From the NCBI GenBank assembly GCA_945870465.1, contig CAMBSS010000017.1, positions 1 to 39,664 of the forward strand: a stretch of DNA of 39,664 nucleotides, given 5' to 3'. Under the pieces are notes generated by a model. The model made no database searches, was not told where the DNA came from, and worked only from the letters and a program-made list of their open reading frames with translations. The position numbers were made by a program, and so were the translations under genes. The stretch is from Bordetella parapertussis. GTDB taxonomy: Bacteria; Pseudomonadota; Gammaproteobacteria; Burkholderiales; SG8-41. The stretch's first letter is position 1; each line of letters opens with the position of its first letter. Shown here in pieces: positions 15,807-24,125 of this stretch.

Positions 15807-16436
15807 ATGACTACCGCGGAATGGTATTTCGACTTCATCTCGCCGTTTGCGTACCTGCAGTTTGAATCGCTGGCGCAACTGCCGCCTGCTCTCGACATCG
15901 CGCTCAAGCCGGTGGTCTTCGCCGGCATACTCAATCATCTGCAGCACAAGGGGCCTGCCGAGATTCCCGGCAAACGCCGCTTCACCTACCGCTACGTGCA
16001 CTGGCTCGCGCGCCATCACGGCATCCCGTTCAAATTTCCGCCGGCACATCCATTCAATCCCGTACGCGCGCTGCGGCTGGCGGTTGCGCTCGGCAGCCGG
16101 CGCGACGCCATCGCTGCGATATTTCGCTTCATCTGGCGCGACGGCCGCGCGCTCGATGACGCGGCGGAGTGGAACGCTTTGTGCGCGGAACTGGGAGCGC
16201 CCGATGCCGAGAGTCTGATCTCTGCGCAGACCGTTAAGGACGAACTGCGCGCAAATGGCGACCAGGCCATCGCGCGCGGCGTATTCGGTGTGCCGACGTT
16301 TGCCATCGATGGCGAATTGTTCTGGGGCTTCGATGCGACCGGCATGGTCAGCGACTACCTGACTGACAGGCAGTGGTTCGACTCCACCGAGATGACGCGG
16401 ATCGGCGATCTGCCAGCCGCCGCGCACCGGACCTGA
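15807..16436 (+). CDS. 2-hydroxychromene-2-carboxylate isomerase family (DsbA fold)
   Basis: A 209-residue thioredoxin/DsbA-fold protein without a signal peptide. The N-terminal WYFDFISPFAYLQ carries the serine used in place of the CxxC cysteine, the central LKPVVFAGILNHL and GKRRFTYRYVHWLA are typical, and FGVPTFAIDGELFWG contains the cis-proline loop. Characterised members are glutathione-dependent isomerases in naphthalene degradation; most paralogs act on unknown substrates. It is followed 4 nt later by a GNAT gene and lies divergent from denD. Confidence 0.82.
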   Translation: MTTAEWYFDFISPFAYLQFESLAQLPPALDIALKPVVFAGILNHLQHKGPAEIPGKRRFTYRYVHWLARHHGIPFKFPPAHPFNPVRALRLAVALGSRRDAIAAIFRFIWRDGRALDDAAEWNALCAELGAPDAESLISAQTVKDELRANGDQAIARGVFGVPTFAIDGELFWGFDATGMVSDYLTDRQWFDSTEMTRIGDLPAAAHRT

Positions 16437-16440
16437 AGCC

Positions 16441-16974
16441 ATGCCGCCCGACACGCTCGTCAGGCCCGCAACCAGCGAGGACGTGCCGGCAATTACCGCC
16501 ATCTACCGGCACCACGTGCTGACTGGGCTGGCCACGTTTGAAATCGAGCCGCCAGACGCGGATGAAATGGCACGCCGGTTTGCGGCGATACGCGAACTCG
16601 GATTGCCGTATCTCGCCGCCGAAATCAACGGCAGGATCGTGGGCTATGCGTATGCCGCGATATACCGCGCTCGCCCCGCCTACCGCAACACAGTCGAGGA
16701 TTCGGTTTACGTACACAATGAACATGCGGGACAAGGCGTGGGCAGCGCACTGATGCCGGCATTGATCGCCGGCTGCGCTGCCGCCGGCCGCCGCCAGATC
16801 ATCGCGGTAATCGGCGACAGCGCCAACTTCGGCTCGATCAAGCTGCACGAAAAATTCGGCTTCAAACACGTCGGCATGCTGCCGGCGGTGGGATTCAAGT
16901 TCGGCCGCTGGGTCGATTCCGTCCTGATGCAGCGCGAAGCCGGTGACGGCCAGCGCACGCTGCCCACTGCTTAG
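16441..16974 (+). CDS. GNAT N-acetyltransferase, phosphinothricin-acetyltransferase type
   Basis: A 177-residue cytoplasmic acetyltransferase. The acetyl-CoA loop is HAGQGVGSALM (Q/RxxGxG), and the family features VRPATSEDVPAITAIYRHHV, TFEIEPPD, YAYAAIYRARPAYRNTVEDSVYV and GDSANFGSIKLHEKFGF match the Pat/Bar/YncA subgroup, which acetylates phosphinothricin, methionine sulfone or similar amino acids. The housekeeping substrate is likely an amino-acid derivative. It begins 4 nt after the isomerase stop. Confidence 0.85.
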   Translation: MPPDTLVRPATSEDVPAITAIYRHHVLTGLATFEIEPPDADEMARRFAAIRELGLPYLAAEINGRIVGYAYAAIYRARPAYRNTVEDSVYVHNEHAGQGVGSALMPALIAGCAAAGRRQIIAVIGDSANFGSIKLHEKFGFKHVGMLPAVGFKFGRWVDSVLMQREAGDGQRTLPTA

Positions 16975-17027
16975 AGCCCATTTCGAAAAGAGAGCTGCAT
17001 CAACTCCATGCGCAATGGCATGGTAGC

Positions 17028-17044
17028 GCAGGCGACTCGCCTGC
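17028..17044. repeat. Short perfect hairpin GCAGGCG-ACT-CGCCTGC
   Basis: A 7-bp perfect inverted repeat with a 3-nt loop lies 54 nt after the acetyltransferase stop. It is not followed by a T tract, so it is more like a REP-type palindrome than a terminator. It could still stabilise the 3' end of the upstream transcript. Confidence 0.5.
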
Positions 17045-17091
17045 AATGAGACCGCTGATCCACACGGGTTCGCCGCTGCGCCACACACAGC

Positions 17092-17585
17092 TCAGCAGGC
17101 CGCTGCCGCCAGGATGCTCGTACCGTGTGCTCCATGACCAGGCGTTTCGACCCTCTTTTGTGCCGTCACGTCCTTGCCGGTTCCGCGGTAACCGCGGAAT
17201 GCGCCGTCGGCGCGGAACAGCGGATTGCCGCTGATGCTGAACCAGTGGCGCTCGCCATCGACGTCCATCTGGTGTTCAGAATCGCGGAACGGACGGCACT
17301 GGTCTCCTGCCACAACCGCCGCTCGAACGCCGCGCGCTCGCCGCCGCGCACATAGCGGACCAACGTCAGCGCCTGGAAACCGGGATAGCGCGGCGGCAGG
17401 TTGAGCGTTTCGTAGTATTTGCGAAATTCGGCGCGGTCGACTTCGCGCGATCCCTGGAAGAATCCGCGCAAGCCGTACAGCACGTCGTAGTATGACCAGA
17501 TCCGCGATTCGACTGTTTTGCTGAAGTCGCGCACGTCGTTAGCGAAAGTCTGCGCCTGCAGGATGCCACGTATGCACGCTGGGCC
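17092..17585 (-). pseudogene. Remnant of a CHASE/PAS sensor gene
   Basis: Two frames carry pieces of one signalling protein. From about 17585 to 17290 the frame encodes a CHASE-domain segment (TFANDVRDFSKTVESRIWSY, GLRGFFQGSREVDRAEFRKY, LPPRYPGFQAL, GGERAAFERRLWQ). After an internal deletion and frameshift, 17289 to about 17152 encodes the end of a PAS domain (HWFSISGNPLFRADGAFRGY, RGTGKDVTAQK). No N-terminal membrane segment and no GGDEF, EAL or kinase domain remain. CHASE domains sense extracellular ligands ahead of diguanylate cyclases or kinases. The piece abuts the tctA stop, so it is dead sequence in the gap. Confidence 0.72.
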
Positions 17586-17590
17586 CGCAC

Positions 17591-19111
17591 CTAGGCCTGG
17601 TCTTCGAGACCGACTTTCTCGCGCCAGTCCTTGCTGCGAAAGACGAGCGGCTTCAACGCCAGCAGCACCAGTACCGCCGCCGCCACGAACATCGCGACCG
17701 CGATCGGCCGGTCGAAAAATATGCCGTAGCTGCCGCCCGACATGGCGAGCGACTGGCGCACCGACAGTTCAAGCATGGGCGCCAGGATCAAACCGAGCGC
17801 AATCGGCGCCAGATCGTAATTGAACTTGCGCAGCGCATAACCGAACGCGCCCATGGCGATCATGATCCACACATCCACCACGCTGTTGCTGACCGAATAC
17901 ACCCCCAATATGCAAAAGCAGAGGATGGCCGGATAGAGATACGAATACGGGATGCGCAGCAGGTTGACGAAGAGGCCCACCAGCGGCAGGTTGAGTATCA
18001 GCAGCACGACGTTGCCGACGTACATGCTGGCGACGAATCCCCAGAACAATTTCGGTTCCTGCGCGATCAGCAGCGGGCCCGGCGCGATGCCGTGCACCAT
18101 CAGAGCAGCGAGCATGACGGCGGTGATCGGGCCGGTGGGAATGCCGAGTGCCAGCATGGGCACGAACGCGCCTGTCGCCGCCGCGTTGTTGGCGGATTCG
18201 GGGCCCGCGACGCCTTCGATCGCGCCGTTGCCGAAACGCTCCGGGTGCTTCGACATGCGGCGCTCTATGCCGTACGACACAAAAGACGAAATGACGTGCG
18301 CCGAACCCGGGATGATGCCGATCATGAAGCCGATGAGGCTGCCGCGCGCGATCGGCCCGACCGACAAACGCATTTCCTCCCCCGACGGAATCAACTGACG
18401 CAAACTCGGCCGCTGAATTGCCGGCGGCGTCGCCTGCCCCGCCGTCAGCAGAATTTCGGACAGTCCGAACAATCCCACCGCTACCGGCACGATACCGATG
18501 CCGTCGCCCAGCTCGATCACGCCATAGTTGAAGCGCGTGTAACCGCTCATCGCGTCTATGCCTATCATGCCGAGCAAAAGCCCCACCACCGCCATCGCGA
18601 GTGTCTTGGGCATCGAGCCGCTGCTCATGTACGACAGCACGAGGAATCCCATCAGCAGCAATGCAGTGTATTCGGGCGGGCCGAAACGCAACGCGAACGC
18701 GGCCAGCGTCGGCGCCAGAAACATCAGCGCAACCACCGACAAAGTACCGGCGACGAACGAACCGATGGCTGCAATGGCCAGCGCCGGCCCTGCCCGCCCG
18801 CGTTGCGTCATCGCATAGCCATCGACGCAAGTCATCACCGATGCGGCCTCTCCCGGAATACGCATCAGGATGGAAGTGGTCGAACCGCCGTACATCGCGC
18901 CGTAATAAACACCTGAGAGCAGCACGATGGCGACGATCGGATTGAGTCCGAAAGTCGCCGGCAGCAGCAGGCTGATGCCCGCGAGCGGCCCGAGCCCCGG
19001 CAACATGCCTACCAGCGTGCCGATCACGCAGCCGGCAAATGCATAAGCCAGCACCGACGGCGTCAACGCGACGGAAAAACCGAGCAACAGATTGTTGATG
19101 ACTCCTTCCAT
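17591..19111 (-). CDS. tctA: Tripartite tricarboxylate transporter large permease TctA
   Basis: A 506-residue inner-membrane protein with about 12 hydrophobic segments, normal TctA length. Typical TctA stretches: GCVIGTLVGMLPGLGPLAGI, YYGAMYGGSTTSILMRIPGE, and GFMIGIIPGSAHVISSF. The start is ATG 19111, which shares one base with the TctB stop (TGATG). It forms the main channel of a sodium- or proton-driven importer with TctB and the TctC receptor encoded upstream. The substrate is an organic acid, unspecified by sequence. Confidence 0.93.
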   Translation of the reverse strand: MEGVINNLLLGFSVALTPSVLAYAFAGCVIGTLVGMLPGLGPLAGISLLLPATFGLNPIVAIVLLSGVYYGAMYGGSTTSILMRIPGEAASVMTCVDGYAMTQRGRAGPALAIAAIGSFVAGTLSVVALMFLAPTLAAFALRFGPPEYTALLLMGFLVLSYMSSGSMPKTLAMAVVGLLLGMIGIDAMSGYTRFNYGVIELGDGIGIVPVAVGLFGLSEILLTAGQATPPAIQRPSLRQLIPSGEEMRLSVGPIARGSLIGFMIGIIPGSAHVISSFVSYGIERRMSKHPERFGNGAIEGVAGPESANNAAATGAFVPMLALGIPTGPITAVMLAALMVHGIAPGPLLIAQEPKLFWGFVASMYVGNVVLLILNLPLVGLFVNLLRIPYSYLYPAILCFCILGVYSVSNSVVDVWIMIAMGAFGYALRKFNYDLAPIALGLILAPMLELSVRQSLAMSGGSYGIFFDRPIAVAMFVAAAVLVLLALKPLVFRSKDWREKVGLEDQA

Positions 19112-19596
19112 CAAAACCCCCAGGGACCGCGCGGCAACTGGACTTTAAGCACGCTCGCGAACAGAAAATACGAAGCGAATGCAAAGCCCAGCGCCACCAG
19201 CAGCGTCGGCAGCGGACGCTTGCGCTCGACGACGCCAAGCAGGAACACGAGGAGTGCGATCATGGTCAGGCGGTAGCCGATGCGTTCCAGCGCAAAGACC
19301 GCCACCCCGCATGCCACCAGCAGCACCAACCCGCGCCGGCTTTCAGTCCAGTCTATGGTATTCAACAACGGCGAAGCGCTGCCGCGCAGCATGATGAGCA
19401 GCCCGAAACAGCCGAGCGCGACAGCAAACAGCAAAGGCACATATCCGGGGCCCGGTTCGGCCAGCGAGCCGGTCGGGAACACGCGGTTCTCCCACGCGAC
19501 CGCCAACGCCACCAATATCAGTACGGCGCCGGACAGCCAGTCGCTGCGCAGGCCGCGCGGCGCGGCAACCGCCGCCGGCTGCGGTGCATTCGTCAT
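19111..19596 (-). CDS. tctB: Tripartite tricarboxylate transporter small subunit TctB
   Basis: A 161-residue protein with four hydrophobic segments, as in TctB. The sequence is poorly conserved in the family; placement and topology carry the call. FPTGSLAEPGPGYVPLLFAV between helices 1 and 2 is the usual TctB motif (GPG.FP-like). The start ATGA overlaps the TctC stop by 4 nt, and its stop overlaps the tctA start by 1 nt. It is required with TctA for transport in characterised systems. Confidence 0.88.
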   Translation of the reverse strand: MTNAPQPAAVAAPRGLRSDWLSGAVLILVALAVAWENRVFPTGSLAEPGPGYVPLLFAVALGCFGLLIMLRGSASPLLNTIDWTESRRGLVLLVACGVAVFALERIGYRLTMIALLVFLLGVVERKRPLPTLLVALGFAFASYFLFASVLKVQLPRGPWGF

Positions 19597-20564
19597 TTCT
19601 TCTCGTCGACTTTACCGACGACTTTGACTACCTCGGCGAGGCGCTTCGCATCATTCATCCAGTATTTTGCGAACTCCGGCGCGTCCAGGTACTGCACCGG
19701 CGAATTGACCTTGGCCATGGTCGATTTGAAGTCGGCATCGTCAACCGCTTTACGCGTCGCGTCGCGCAGCACTTTCACCACGGCGTCCGGCGTGCCATGG
19801 GGCAGGAACATGCCGGCCCAGATGTAGTACTCGATGTCGTAGCCGAGTTCCTTGAAAGTCGGAACGTCCGGGTACGCTTCATGACGCTTGGCGCCCCAAC
19901 CGACGATAGGACGCAACTTGCCTGCATTGACGTGACTCGCGATCGCCGCCGGTCCGCCGACGGTCATCTCGACGTGCCCGCCGAGCAATATGGTGATCGC
20001 AGGCCCGCCGCCGGTGGTGTGTACGGCGCGCATCTTGAGCTTGGCAGCGTGCAGGAACATTTCCATCGGCAGGTGCAGCGCGCCGTAGACGCCGGAGGTG
20101 GAAAACGACATCTGCCCAGCTTTCACTTTCGCCAGCGCGATCAGCTCCTTCAGCGACTTGACCGGCAGCGAAGGATGCACGACGAGGATGGTCGGGTCCG
20201 CGGAAATCAGCGCAACGGGTATCAACTGATCGAGCGTGTATGCGGGCTTGCGGTCGAACAATTTGTCGGCTTCTGGAATGACCGAAATGCTCGACAGCGC
20301 CATCAGCACGGTATAACCGTCGGGCTTGGCATTGGCGACCAGCGCATTGCCCACCGCGCCACCGGCACCGGGCCGGTTCGACAGCGCCACGGGTTGCTTG
20401 AGGATTTTTTCGAGCGCGATGGCGGTGGGCCGGCCAGTGATGTCGGCGACGCCGCCGGGCGGGAACGGGACAATCATGGTGATCGGCCGCGATGGATAAA
20501 CGTCCTGCGCGAATGCCGGCACGCAAACCATCGCCAGCACCGCCGCTATCAGGCTCCTTTGCAT
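19593..20564 (-). CDS. tctC: TctC/Bug-family periplasmic receptor of the tct operon
   Basis: A 323-residue periplasmic binding protein. The signal peptide is residues 1-20 (ending AFAQ). Bug-family hallmarks: YPSRPITMIVPFPPGG, SNRPGAGGAVG, KPDGYTVLM, and ILVVHPSLPVKSLKELIALA. A GGAGGAG ribosome binding site sits 5 nt before ATG 20564; a longer frame to 20615 is not needed. It lies in the order tctC-tctB-tctA with 4-nt and 1-nt overlaps, so it is the cognate receptor. The binding loop differs from the other five Bug proteins here (PFPPGGVAD rather than PFAPGGG or PFGAG), suggesting a different ligand. Confidence 0.92.
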   Translation of the reverse strand: MQRSLIAAVLAMVCVPAFAQDVYPSRPITMIVPFPPGGVADITGRPTAIALEKILKQPVALSNRPGAGGAVGNALVANAKPDGYTVLMALSSISVIPEADKLFDRKPAYTLDQLIPVALISADPTILVVHPSLPVKSLKELIALAKVKAGQMSFSTSGVYGALHLPMEMFLHAAKLKMRAVHTTGGGPAITILLGGHVEMTVGGPAAIASHVNAGKLRPIVGWGAKRHEAYPDVPTFKELGYDIEYYIWAGMFLPHGTPDAVVKVLRDATRKAVDDADFKSTMAKVNSPVQYLDAPEFAKYWMNDAKRLAEVVKVVGKVDEKK

Positions 20565-20633
20565 ATTCTCCTCCGCATCGTTTATGTTTTTTATGACTTG
20601 CGCTTGCTTGCGCAATTCTACCTGCCCGGCGGA

Positions 20634-21521
20634 CTAATCCACCGGATTTTCCAGCGTGCCTATCGGCTCGATGGTGATGGCGACGCGATCGCCTTTTTTA
20701 AGAAACTTCGGCGGGTTGAAACCTATCCCCACGCCCGCGCAGGTACCGGTTGCAATCAGGTCGCCGGGCTCCAGCGTCATCACCCGCGACAGCGTTTCGA
20801 TCAACGTCGGAATGTCGAATATCAATTGGCTCACCGGCGCGTCCTGCCGCACTTCACCGTTGACCCTGGTGAGCAATTGCAATTTTCCGACGTCGCGCAC
20901 TTCGTCGGCAGTCACGATGCACGGTCCCATCGGGCAGTAACCGTCGAGACTTTTGCCGAGGAACCACTGCTTGTGCTGGTTCTGCAGCGTGCGCGCGGTC
21001 GCGTCGTTGATGATGGTGTAGCCGTAAACGTGATCGAACGCCTTGTTTTTGGTGATGCCGCGTCCGCCCTCGCCGATTACCACCGTGAGTTCGCCCTCGT
21101 AGTCGGTGGAATTCGTGTAGTCGAGATAGCTCGGAATCGGCTCGCCGTGCGCGATCACCGAATTGGGCCACTTGGTGAACATAATCGGCAGTTCGGGTAT
21201 CGCGTCCTTGCCTGCACTCGCGTCGAAACCGCTATCGTGGAATTCTTTGGCGTGATCGTAATAATTCTTGCCGACGCACAGGATGTTTTTCGCCGGACGC
21301 GGAATCGGCGCGTGCAGTTTGACGCTGTCGAACGCGACGCGTCCTTCGCCGCTTTTGACCGCCGCGCGCGCACGCTTGAGCCCGTTTTTACCGAGCGCGA
21401 TAAAAGCCGTCATGTCTTTCGGCAGGCGGGTGCTCGCCGCCAGATCGACGATGGTGTTGGATGAACTATCGTGCACGCCGATACGCATGCCGTTCGCATC
21501 GGAAAAAGTCACCAGGCGCAT
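20634..21521 (-). CDS. Fumarylacetoacetate hydrolase family protein
   Basis: A 295-residue cytoplasmic enzyme. Family motifs: ILCVGKNYYDHAKE, metal ligands in the DYEGELTVVIGEGGRGI segment, GYTIINDATARTLQ, FLGKSLDGYCPMGPCIV, and GDLIATGTCAGVG. Members hydrolyse or decarboxylate C-C bonds in beta-diketo or dienol acids from aromatic degradation, or act as oxaloacetate decarboxylases. GGAGG precedes ATG 21521. It lies 69 nt upstream of tctC on the same strand, which suggests the transporter imports a substrate of this enzyme or its pathway (inference). Confidence 0.88.
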   Translation of the reverse strand: MRLVTFSDANGMRIGVHDSSSNTIVDLAASTRLPKDMTAFIALGKNGLKRARAAVKSGEGRVAFDSVKLHAPIPRPAKNILCVGKNYYDHAKEFHDSGFDASAGKDAIPELPIMFTKWPNSVIAHGEPIPSYLDYTNSTDYEGELTVVIGEGGRGITKNKAFDHVYGYTIINDATARTLQNQHKQWFLGKSLDGYCPMGPCIVTADEVRDVGKLQLLTRVNGEVRQDAPVSQLIFDIPTLIETLSRVMTLEPGDLIATGTCAGVGIGFNPPKFLKKGDRVAITIEPIGTLENPVD

Positions 21522-21576
21522 TAAATTCCTCCGGGATTCAGTGAGGGGTAACGGCAAACGTTTTTGCAATACGGAG

Positions 21577-21646
21577 AGCCGCCGGACGAGAGCGGAGAGG
21601 CGGGAAACCGTCTATCGTCTAGCTTGCTCCTTCGTCTCTCGCCTTA
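21577..21646 (-). repeat. Intergenic element with TAGACGATAGAC core and heptad-like units
   Basis: Read on the minus strand this gap contains TAGACGATAGAC (21610-21621) followed by TTTCCCGCCTC and CCGGCGGCTCTCCG. The gap at 28775-28830 has the same order of pieces on the plus strand (AGCAGGATAGACGATAGAC, TTTCCCC, CCCGGCGTCTCTCC). Two 7-bp units, CGTCTCT and CGCCTTA, occupy 21633-21646 just before the next gene's stop. Confidence 0.55.
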
Positions 21647-21650
21647 CGCG

Positions 21651-22622
21651 CTAGTCCGCTTTCGCCCCTGATATTTTCACTATTTTTGCCCACTTGGCGA
21701 TGTCGTCGTTCAGGTATTTCTCAAACTCGGCGGTCGACATCGACATCGGCTCGGCGCCCTGCTCGTTCCAGGTCTTTTTGACATCGGGCCGCGCCGTCAC
21801 TTTGGTTATTTCCGCGTTGAGGCGATCGATCACCGCCTTCGGCGTGCCGGCAGGCGCCATCACGCCGAGCCAGATCGTCGCCTCGTAGCCTTTGACCCCC
21901 GCTTCCGAAATCGTCGGCACATCCGGCAATACGGTCGAACGCTTCAGGCCGGTGGTGCCCAACGCGCGGACCCTGCCCGCCTGCGCCATCGGCGCCATGG
22001 TCGTAATCGCGTCCAGCATCAGCTCGACCTGCCCGCTCATGACGCTGGTGCGCGCTTCGCCGCTGCCCTTGTGCGGAATGTGCACGATGCCCACGCCCGC
22101 CATCGCCTTGAAGAGTTCGCCCGCCATGTGATACGGCGTGCCGTTGCCAGACGATGCGTAGTTGAGGCCGTTCGGTTTGGATTTTGCGAGCGCGACCAGC
22201 TCTTTGATGGACTTTGCCGGCAGCGACGGATGCACCACCAGCACGAGGTCGGAAGAGTTGATCGGCGCGACCGGCGCGAAATCCTTCATCAGCGCGAATG
22301 GCTTCTTCTGCACCAGCGACTCGTTAACCGTATGGGTGTTGGACATCAGCAGCAGCACGTAGCCGTCCGCGGGCGACTTCGCCACGAAATCGGTGCCGAT
22401 GATGGAACCCGCACCGGGGCGGTTGTCGATGACGAACGACTGGCCCAGCGGTTCCTGCAGCCTTTGCGCGAGATAGCGCGCGTAAATATCAGCCGGCCCG
22501 CCAGCGCCAAACGGCACGATGATGCGCACCGGCTTGTTCGGATAGGACTGCGCCTGCGCGCCCGCACCTGACAGGCACGCGGCGGCCAGCGCAAATAAAA
22601 CGCGGCTTACAGATAGCCTCAT
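21651..22622 (-). CDS. Bug/TctC-family periplasmic receptor
   Basis: A 323-residue receptor with signal peptide ending AQAQ (about residue 25). Bug motifs: YPNKPVRIIVPFGAGGPADI, IDNRPGAGSIIG, DLVLVVHPSLPAKSIKELVA, NYASSGNGTPYHMAGE and VHIPHKGSGEA. ATG 22622 is used because MRLSVSRVLFALAAACLSG forms a proper signal peptide. No TctA or TctB adjoins it; the FAH-family gene is 129 nt downstream on the same strand, so it may serve the same TctAB pair or be an orphan receptor. Confidence 0.9.
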   Translation of the reverse strand: MRLSVSRVLFALAAACLSGAGAQAQSYPNKPVRIIVPFGAGGPADIYARYLAQRLQEPLGQSFVIDNRPGAGSIIGTDFVAKSPADGYVLLLMSNTHTVNESLVQKKPFALMKDFAPVAPINSSDLVLVVHPSLPAKSIKELVALAKSKPNGLNYASSGNGTPYHMAGELFKAMAGVGIVHIPHKGSGEARTSVMSGQVELMLDAITTMAPMAQAGRVRALGTTGLKRSTVLPDVPTISEAGVKGYEATIWLGVMAPAGTPKAVIDRLNAEITKVTARPDVKKTWNEQGAEPMSMSTAEFEKYLNDDIAKWAKIVKISGAKAD

Positions 22623-23159
22623 GGAAATCTCTTCCTGCTGAATTTTATTAGCGACTACGACCGGCAAGGCCGCCAGTATCCGGCGAGACGCCGGAGTGGT
22701 CAACAGCAACGCCGAGGAGAGGCCAGGCAGCGTGCGGCCGCTGGAACAAGCACTGGAATTGCTGCTTGAACAGCAGGTCGGCGAGCGCAATGTGGTCTTC
22801 GAGGGCTTCTTGCGCGACCGCGGCATGGCTGGTCGCTTCGAGCTGCAGGTGGGCGTCGACTTCGCCCTGCTCAGTGACGAGTTTGAGGCCGGCGCTAGGT
22901 GCGCCATGCCGATCAAGGCCATGTCGCGGCCCGTATATGGTGCAAGCCAGCAATTTTGGATATTTCGGAGCGAAGCGTGACAGCGCGTCCGGGATGGGTG
23001 CCAGCAGCGCCCGGCAGCGCTCGCATCCAAGGAGTCTCTCTTTAAGTCATCCTCGCGCAGGCGGGGCTCCAGTCCCCCCATCCTACCTTCCCCCGCAAGC
23101 GGAGGAAGGGAATACCCGCCTGCGCGGGAATGACGAAACCGCACTTGCCCAGAGCCTGA
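22623..23159. other. Intergenic region without a recognised gene
   Basis: This 537-bp gap holds open frames on both strands at 22648-22980 with GC-rich third positions, but I recognise no family on either strand. The plus-strand frame from GTG 22696 to 22980 (94 codons, containing LEQALELLLEQQVGERNVVF) and the minus-strand frame 22953-22648 are equally plausible or equally spurious. The right part holds the inverted-repeat element at 23046-23134. The stretch may be a decayed gene. Confidence 0.5.
23046..23134. repeat. REP-like inverted repeat element, 89 bp
   Basis: The outer arms GTCATCCTCGCGCAGGCGGG (23046-23065) and its near reverse complement CCCGCCTGCGCGGGAATGAC (23115-23134) enclose a second hairpin CCTTCCCCCGC-AA-GCGGAGGAAGG at 23086-23109. 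The GTCATTCCCGCG...GCGGG arm type is common between genes in many bacteria. It has no coding capacity and no T tract. Confidence 0.8.
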
Positions 23160-24125
23160 CTAACTCAGCGAAGTGATGTAATCGACCATCTTGCGGCGCA
23201 TCGCCGCGTTCGGCAGACGGCCGCGGCCCGCGTTCAGGTTGTCCGCCATGTATTCGGGCTTGTCGGAACCCGGAATCACGCAGGTGACCGCTTCGTTCGC
23301 CAGCAGGTATTTGAGGAAAAACTGGCCCCAGGTGGTGGCGTCGAATTCGGCGGCCCAATCCGGCACGGCCTTGCCACGCACGGCGCCGAACAACTGCGCG
23401 CGCGCAAACGGCAGATTGGTCAGCACCGCTGTCCCGGTATCGGCCGCCGCCGCGAGCACGCGCTGCTCCACGCTGCGCTCGGCCATCGAGTAATTGACCT
23501 GCAGGAAGTCGAGCTTCTCGCGCTGCATCAGGTCGACCAGCCGGTCGTTGGCGGACTGCTGGTCCTGCGAGTGGGTAACGCCGATGTAGCGGCACACGCC
23601 GCTGGCTTTCCACTCACGCAGCAAGTCAAGCTGCGCAGTTGTTTCATTGCGGTCGCGAAAACCGACGTTGTGGATTTGCATGAGGTCGAGCTTGTTTGTG
23701 CGCAGCCGTTTGAGGGACTCTTGCATTTCAGCGGTGCAGGCGTCGCGGCTACCGGTGGCGCGCACCTTGGTGGCGAGAAATACGCGGTCGCGCACGCCCA
23801 TTTCCGGCAGCAGGTCCCCCAGCGTGAGCTCCGCCCTGCCGTAGGATGGCGCGGTATCGATCAGGCGCCCGCCTTCGTCAAGCAGAGTGCGAATAACCGT
23901 GCGGCGCTCCGCGCGCTTCGCAGTATCGCTGCTGCTGTCGAAATCGAAAATAATCGCGGTGCCTAGCCCTACGACCGGCAGCATTTCGCGGCTGCGCGGA
24001 ACAGGTCGTGACAACACCGGCCCGCTCGCTGCGAATAGCGGGGTCGGCAACACCATCCCGGCGCCGGCAGCAGCGGCAAGCTTGAGCACGTCGCGACGCG
24101 AATACCCTTTACGCTGATCGTTCAT
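23160..24125 (-). CDS. Tat-exported aldo/keto reductase 1
   Basis: A 321-residue aldo/keto reductase carrying a twin-arginine signal, SRRDVLKLAAAAGAGM (residues 9-24). Catalytic tetrad residues are visible: Asp in LIDTAPSYGRAE, Tyr in the same motif, Lys in FLATKVRATG, His in LMQIHNVG. The rest reads as the usual TIM barrel, with DFLQVNYSMAERSVEQRVL and CVIPGSDKPEYMADNL. ATG 24125 overlaps the upstream transporter stop by 4 nt, so the two are coupled. Export implies folding with a nicotinamide cofactor before Tat transport, or use of another partner. Confidence 0.87.
   Translation of the reverse strand: MNDQRKGYSRRDVLKLAAAAGAGMVLPTPLFAASGPVLSRPVPRSREMLPVVGLGTAIIFDFDSSSDTAKRAERRTVIRTLLDEGGRLIDTAPSYGRAELTLGDLLPEMGVRDRVFLATKVRATGSRDACTAEMQESLKRLRTNKLDLMQIHNVGFRDRNETTAQLDLLREWKASGVCRYIGVTHSQDQQSANDRLVDLMQREKLDFLQVNYSMAERSVEQRVLAAAADTGTAVLTNLPFARAQLFGAVRGKAVPDWAAEFDATTWGQFFLKYLLANEAVTCVIPGSDKPEYMADNLNAGRGRLPNAAMRRKMVDYITSLS

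Noticed and set aside
21651..23144. 497-codon frame starting far upstream of the receptor
   Set aside because: The extra 174 codons read through the inverted repeat and noncoding DNA; the proper signal peptide starts at 22622.
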